Of a stretch of 7,019 nt of DNA, positions 6,261 through 7,019 are shown piece after piece. Where the stretch lies: the NCBI GenBank assembly GCA_038212325.1, contig JBBQUQ010000126.1:1-7019 (forward strand). The letters are read 5' to 3'. The notes under the pieces were generated by a model that was not told the origin of the DNA, did not search any database, and was given only the letters and a program-made list of their open reading frames with translations. The DNA is from CAIVAT01 sp038212325 (lineage in GTDB: Bacteria; Bacteroidota; Bacteroidia; Bacteroidales; FEN-979). A program made the position numbers and the translations under genes. Each line of letters begins with the position of its first letter. The stretch's first letter is position 1.

Positions 6261-6284
6261 CATCCGATGATTTAACAATTAGTA

Positions 6285-6300
6285 TGCCCAATTTCGGACA
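6285..6300. promoter_or_regulatory. TGCCCAATTTCGGACA site, copy 1 (possible operator)
   Basis: This is a 16-bp imperfect dyad (TGCCCAA-TT-TCGGACA) in which 5 of 7 arm positions are complementary. A second copy sits at 6343-6358, 58 bp away centre to centre, and differs at only three positions in the middle. This supports a shared binding protein. Confidence 0.45.
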
Positions 6301-6342
6301 TCCTGATTATTAAATAACTGACAGCTAAATACTTACCCTCAA

Positions 6343-6367
6343 TGCCCGAAATCGGACAATGTCCGAT
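6343..6367. promoter_or_regulatory. TGCCCGAAATCGGACA site, copy 2, fused to a perfect palindrome
   Basis: The site at 6343-6358 is an imperfect dyad with 6 of 7 complementary arm positions. It overlaps a perfect palindrome ATCGGACA-A-TGTCCGAT at 6351-6367. Three half-sites of the form TCGGACA or TGTCCGA/TGCCCGA are thus packed into 25 bp, a layout typical of cooperative regulator binding. Confidence 0.5.
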
Positions 6368-6418
6368 ATTTTAGCTATCATTTCCCGTTTCCATTTCATT
6401 TAGCCCCCAAATTCTTCT

Positions 6419-6430
6419 GTTTCCGTATGT
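6419..6430. repeat. Direct repeat GTTTCCGTATGT, copy 2
   Basis: This is an exact copy of the 12-mer at 6010-6021, 409 bp away in the same orientation, with loosely similar downstream bases ending in GGGATA. Confidence 0.5.
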
Positions 6431-6622
6431 CAAATTAAAGGGATACAGTACCATTGTACCTGTTTTCAATCAATATCTCAATTCATCAGATTTCTGCTAT
6501 GAAATTATTAGGATCAGGTTAAATGACCAGCTTTTTTCCTTTTCAAATCCTGACACTTTTCAATCCCGCCTTTTCTTCGTTCCGAACAGTATCCTGTAAC
6601 ATATATGCCCGCATCCCAGGTA

Positions 6623-6647
6623 TTGCTGGCGTGAAACAGGTACGCCA
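6623..6647. promoter_or_regulatory. Dyad TTGCTGGCG-N11-CGCCA, copy 2 (possible operator)
   Basis: TGGCG (6627-6631) and CGCCA (6643-6647) are separated by 11 nt and preceded by TTGC, identical in all fixed positions to the dyad at 5920-5944. In this copy the arms extend by one pair to TGGCGT/ACGCCA. It lies 188 bp upstream of the M6-like gene start. Confidence 0.45.
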
Positions 6648-6652
6648 ATATT

Positions 6653-6697
6653 GTCGCATAAATATTGATTCTATATGCTTTATAATCTATATGCGAC
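6653..6697. repeat. Inverted repeat GTCGCATA / TATGCGAC with internal direct repeat
   Basis: There are perfect 8-bp arms at 6653-6660 and 6690-6697. The 9-mer TCTATATGC also occurs twice in the same orientation, at 6670-6678 and 6687-6695, the second overlapping the right arm. The cluster lies 139-183 bp before the M6-like gene and may be a regulator-binding region or the folded leader of its transcript. Confidence 0.45.
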
Positions 6698-6744
6698 CTC
6701 TGTAATAGTGGTTTTACGCAAACTATATTTACGGTTATCCAATA

Positions 6745-6775
6745 TTGTCTGCCGCTGCATTAACATGTAATTTTA
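6745..6775 (+). promoter_or_regulatory. Weak candidate promoter for the M6-like gene
   Basis: TTG (6745-6747) and TAATTTTA (6768-6775) are 20 bp apart, the spacing of Bacteroidota -33/-7 elements. The -7 differs from TAnnTTTG at its last base. It would give a leader of about 55 nt before the ATG at 6836. AT-rich DNA makes chance matches likely. Confidence 0.25.
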
Positions 6776-6835
6776 TACATCTTTCAGCTTCTGAAAAAAT
6801 GTTGGACAGAATTAGAAACATTAGCAGAAAGTTAT

Positions 6836-7019
6836 ATGAAAAGTAAGGGTCAGTTTTTTTGTGTTTTACTGCTTGCAATCATACAGACAAGTTTTCAGCC
6901 GGAAACCGTTTTTGCCGTCGTTGCAAATCCCGATCCCGTCACCTTCACCCAGCCCGACGGCTCAAAGCTCATCATCCTGCTCCACGGCGATGAGTTCATT
7001 CATTGGGCAGTCACCTCCG
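6836..7019 (+). CDS. N-terminus of a secreted M6-family metalloprotease-like protein (3' end cut by window)
   Basis: The ATG at 6836 opens a frame that stays open to the window edge (61 codons). Residues 1-26 form a signal peptide: MKSKG, a hydrophobic core FFCVLLAII, and a cleavage-like TVFA near residue 26. The mature start VVANPDPVTFTQPDGSKL then LHGDEFIHW closely fits the conserved propeptide opening of M6 (immune inhibitor A-like) metalloproteases, where a (T/Q)QPDG strand is followed by the GDE-(F/Y)-H-(W/Y) motif. In Bacteroidota such proteins usually carry a T9SS tail. The catalytic HEXXH zinc site would lie well beyond the window, so protease function is inferred only from the N-terminal pattern. 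It is divergent from the small exported protein and large surface-protein genes. No Shine-Dalgarno sequence is visible. Confidence 0.75.
   Translation, partial: MKSKGQFFCVLLLAIIQTSFQPETVFAVVANPDPVTFTQPDGSKLIILLHGDEFIHWAVTS

Larger units (their letters stand above)
5857..6835. other. Long AT-rich divergent intergenic region, dyad-rich, no convincing gene
   Basis: This 979-bp stretch separates two divergently transcribed exported-protein genes. The short frames in it (5902-6117 and 6523-6705 on the plus strand) have biased, low-complexity or unrecognisable translations and no supporting signals. The region instead contains several perfect or near-perfect inverted repeats and repeated dyads, listed separately. 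A regulatory region, an undetected small RNA or a decayed gene are all possible. Confidence 0.7.

Noticed and set aside
6523..6705. 60-residue plus-strand frame ending in the intergenic region
   Set aside because: Unrecognisable sequence with no signal or domain; it overlaps two repeat structures that better explain the DNA.

Overview
The window looks like a piece of a Bacteroidota (probably Bacteroidales-like) chromosome or metagenome contig. Three things point there: a DoxX/MauE-type membrane protein of the BT_3928 family, a surface protein ending in a type IX secretion (T9SS) sorting tail, and starts that lack clear Shine-Dalgarno sequences, with one TAnnTTTG-type -7 element. No mobile element, rRNA, tRNA or CRISPR array is visible.

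Layout. Positions 1-715 (minus) hold most of the BT_3928-family gene, cut at its 3' end by the window edge. Positions 716-975 are intergenic and contain a strong rho-independent terminator (883-921) for the gene to its right. Positions 976-5537 (minus) hold what reads as one large secreted modular protein: signal peptide, N-terminal lectin-like/MAM-like domain, 84-residue HYR-like repeats, an HYR domain, a DUF11-type domain, an SdrD-like B region, cadherin-like and PKD-like modules, and a T9SS tail. It is split into four reading-frame segments by frame changes near 4875, 4440 and 3590. At each break part of the expected domain also seems to be missing, so in-gene deletions or assembly chimeras fit better than simple one-base errors. 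Positions 5599-5856 (minus) encode an 85-residue exported protein of unknown function just upstream of the large gene.

Positions 5857-6835 form a 979-bp AT-rich divergent intergenic region with no convincing gene. It is rich in dyads: two copies of TTGCTGGCG-N11-CGCCA, two copies of a TGCCC(A/G)A-WW-TCGGACA site (the second abutting a perfect palindrome), and two other perfect 8-bp inverted repeats. From 6836 (plus) starts a secreted protein that resembles the N-terminus of M6-family metalloproteases; it runs off the window.

Functional reading. The large gene is a cell-surface or secreted T9SS cargo. The small exported protein may be co-transcribed with it, since no terminator separates them, although a possible promoter sits in the gap. 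The divergent M6-like protease is also a likely exported protein. The shared, dyad-rich intergenic region is the most unusual part of the window and could be a common control region for the exported proteins on both sides. That link is inference.
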